This document shows, piece after piece, positions 7,378 through 7,451 of a stretch of DNA of 7,451 bases. Both the position numbers and the translations under genes were made by a program. Location: contig JAGATI010000157.1 in the NCBI GenBank assembly GCA_017621295.1, forward strand, positions 1 to 7,451, given 5' to 3'. This DNA comes from Clostridia bacterium (GTDB lineage: Bacteria > Bacillota_A > Clostridia > TANB77 > CAG-508). Every line of letters begins with the position of its first letter. Position 1 is the stretch's first letter. Under the pieces are notes generated by a model. That model was not told where the DNA came from and searched no databases. It saw only the letters and a program-made list of their open reading frames with translations.

Positions 7378-7416
7378 AAAGCCCGTAACATAGTATTTAA
7401 CTATGTTACAGGCTTT
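7378..7416 (+). terminator. Strong hairpin at the IS right end
   Basis: AAAGCC (7378-7383) pairs with GGCTTT (7411-7416) and GTAACATAGT (7385-7394) pairs with ACTATGTTAC (7400-7409), separated by one C/A mismatch and closed by a five-base loop. The T tract is short on both strands (CTTTCTGC on plus, CTTTAATG on minus), so termination may be partial. It may shield the transposase from antisense transcription or end its message. Confidence 0.55.
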
Positions 7417-7422
7417 CTGCTC

Positions 7423-7440
7423 TTTCAAAAGTGTCAAACT
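7423..7440 (+). repeat. Right terminal inverted repeat of the IS
   Basis: TTTCAAAAGTGTCAAACT is the inverted copy of the left end, with one mismatch (C/G) at the fifteenth base from the tip. Eleven bases of flanking DNA follow to the end of the window. Confidence 0.85.
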
Positions 7441-7451
7441 TGAGATTATAC

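Larger units (their letters stand above)
5500..7440 (+). mobile_element. IS1634-family insertion sequence, complete, 1941 bp
   Basis: The ends are 18-bp terminal inverted repeats with one mismatch: AGTTTGACACTTTTCAAA at 5500-5517 and the reverse complement of AGTTTGACACTTTTGAAA at 7423-7440. Between them lies one long transposase gene on the plus strand, a candidate promoter, a terminator hairpin near the left end and a strong hairpin near the right end. Length and single-gene structure fit the IS1634 family. The flanks differ: the left side ends ACCCGGG and the right side begins TGAGATTATAC, so no target duplication of 11 bases or fewer is visible. It lies opposite in orientation to the jet genes and truncates the jetB-like remnant. 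Confidence 0.85.

Overview
The window is about three-quarters A+T and reads as a low-GC Gram-positive (Bacillota, probably Clostridia-like). It has strong AGGAGG ribosome binding sites, an LPXTG wall-anchored surface protein, and tryptophan encoded by TGG. The organism cannot be named from sequence alone.

Layout: (1) 108-1167, minus strand: a secreted, cohesin-type, LPKTG-anchored surface protein, broken by a one-base frameshift before its anchor. (2) 1168-1569: a non-coding spacer with an intrinsic terminator for the minus-strand genes upstream and a perfect 24-bp palindrome. (3) 1570-5499, minus strand: what I read as the wreck of a Wadjet (JetABCD/MksBEFG-like) plasmid-defence operon of the DUF2397/DUF2398/SMC/DUF2399 type. 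It keeps a short jetB-like C-terminus, the C-terminal part of the SMC ATPase jetC (signature motif and Walker B kept, Walker A end lost), and a jetD (DUF3323-DUF2399, Toprim-like) with two opposite frameshifts. (4) 4707-5254, inside that operon: a two-gene cassette (an unrecognised 91-aa protein and a DUF4160 protein) with its own candidate promoter, standing where the N-terminal half of jetC should be. (5) 5500-7440: a complete IS1634-family insertion sequence on the plus strand, with 18-bp terminal inverted repeats, an intact DDE transposase and hairpins near both ends. It cuts off jetB; jetA and the rest of jetB, if they survive, lie beyond 7451.

In an intact system of this type, JetA, JetB and JetC form an SMC motor complex that recognises small circular DNA, and JetD is the nuclease that cleaves it. 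Here every remaining jet gene is damaged in a different way, so the locus cannot encode a working system as written. The layout suggests stepwise decay: loss of half of jetC with arrival of the cassette, insertion of the IS into jetB, and small indels in jetD. Four one-base indels occur in the minus-strand genes and none in the transposase. True decay and assembly error cannot be fully separated from this window alone.
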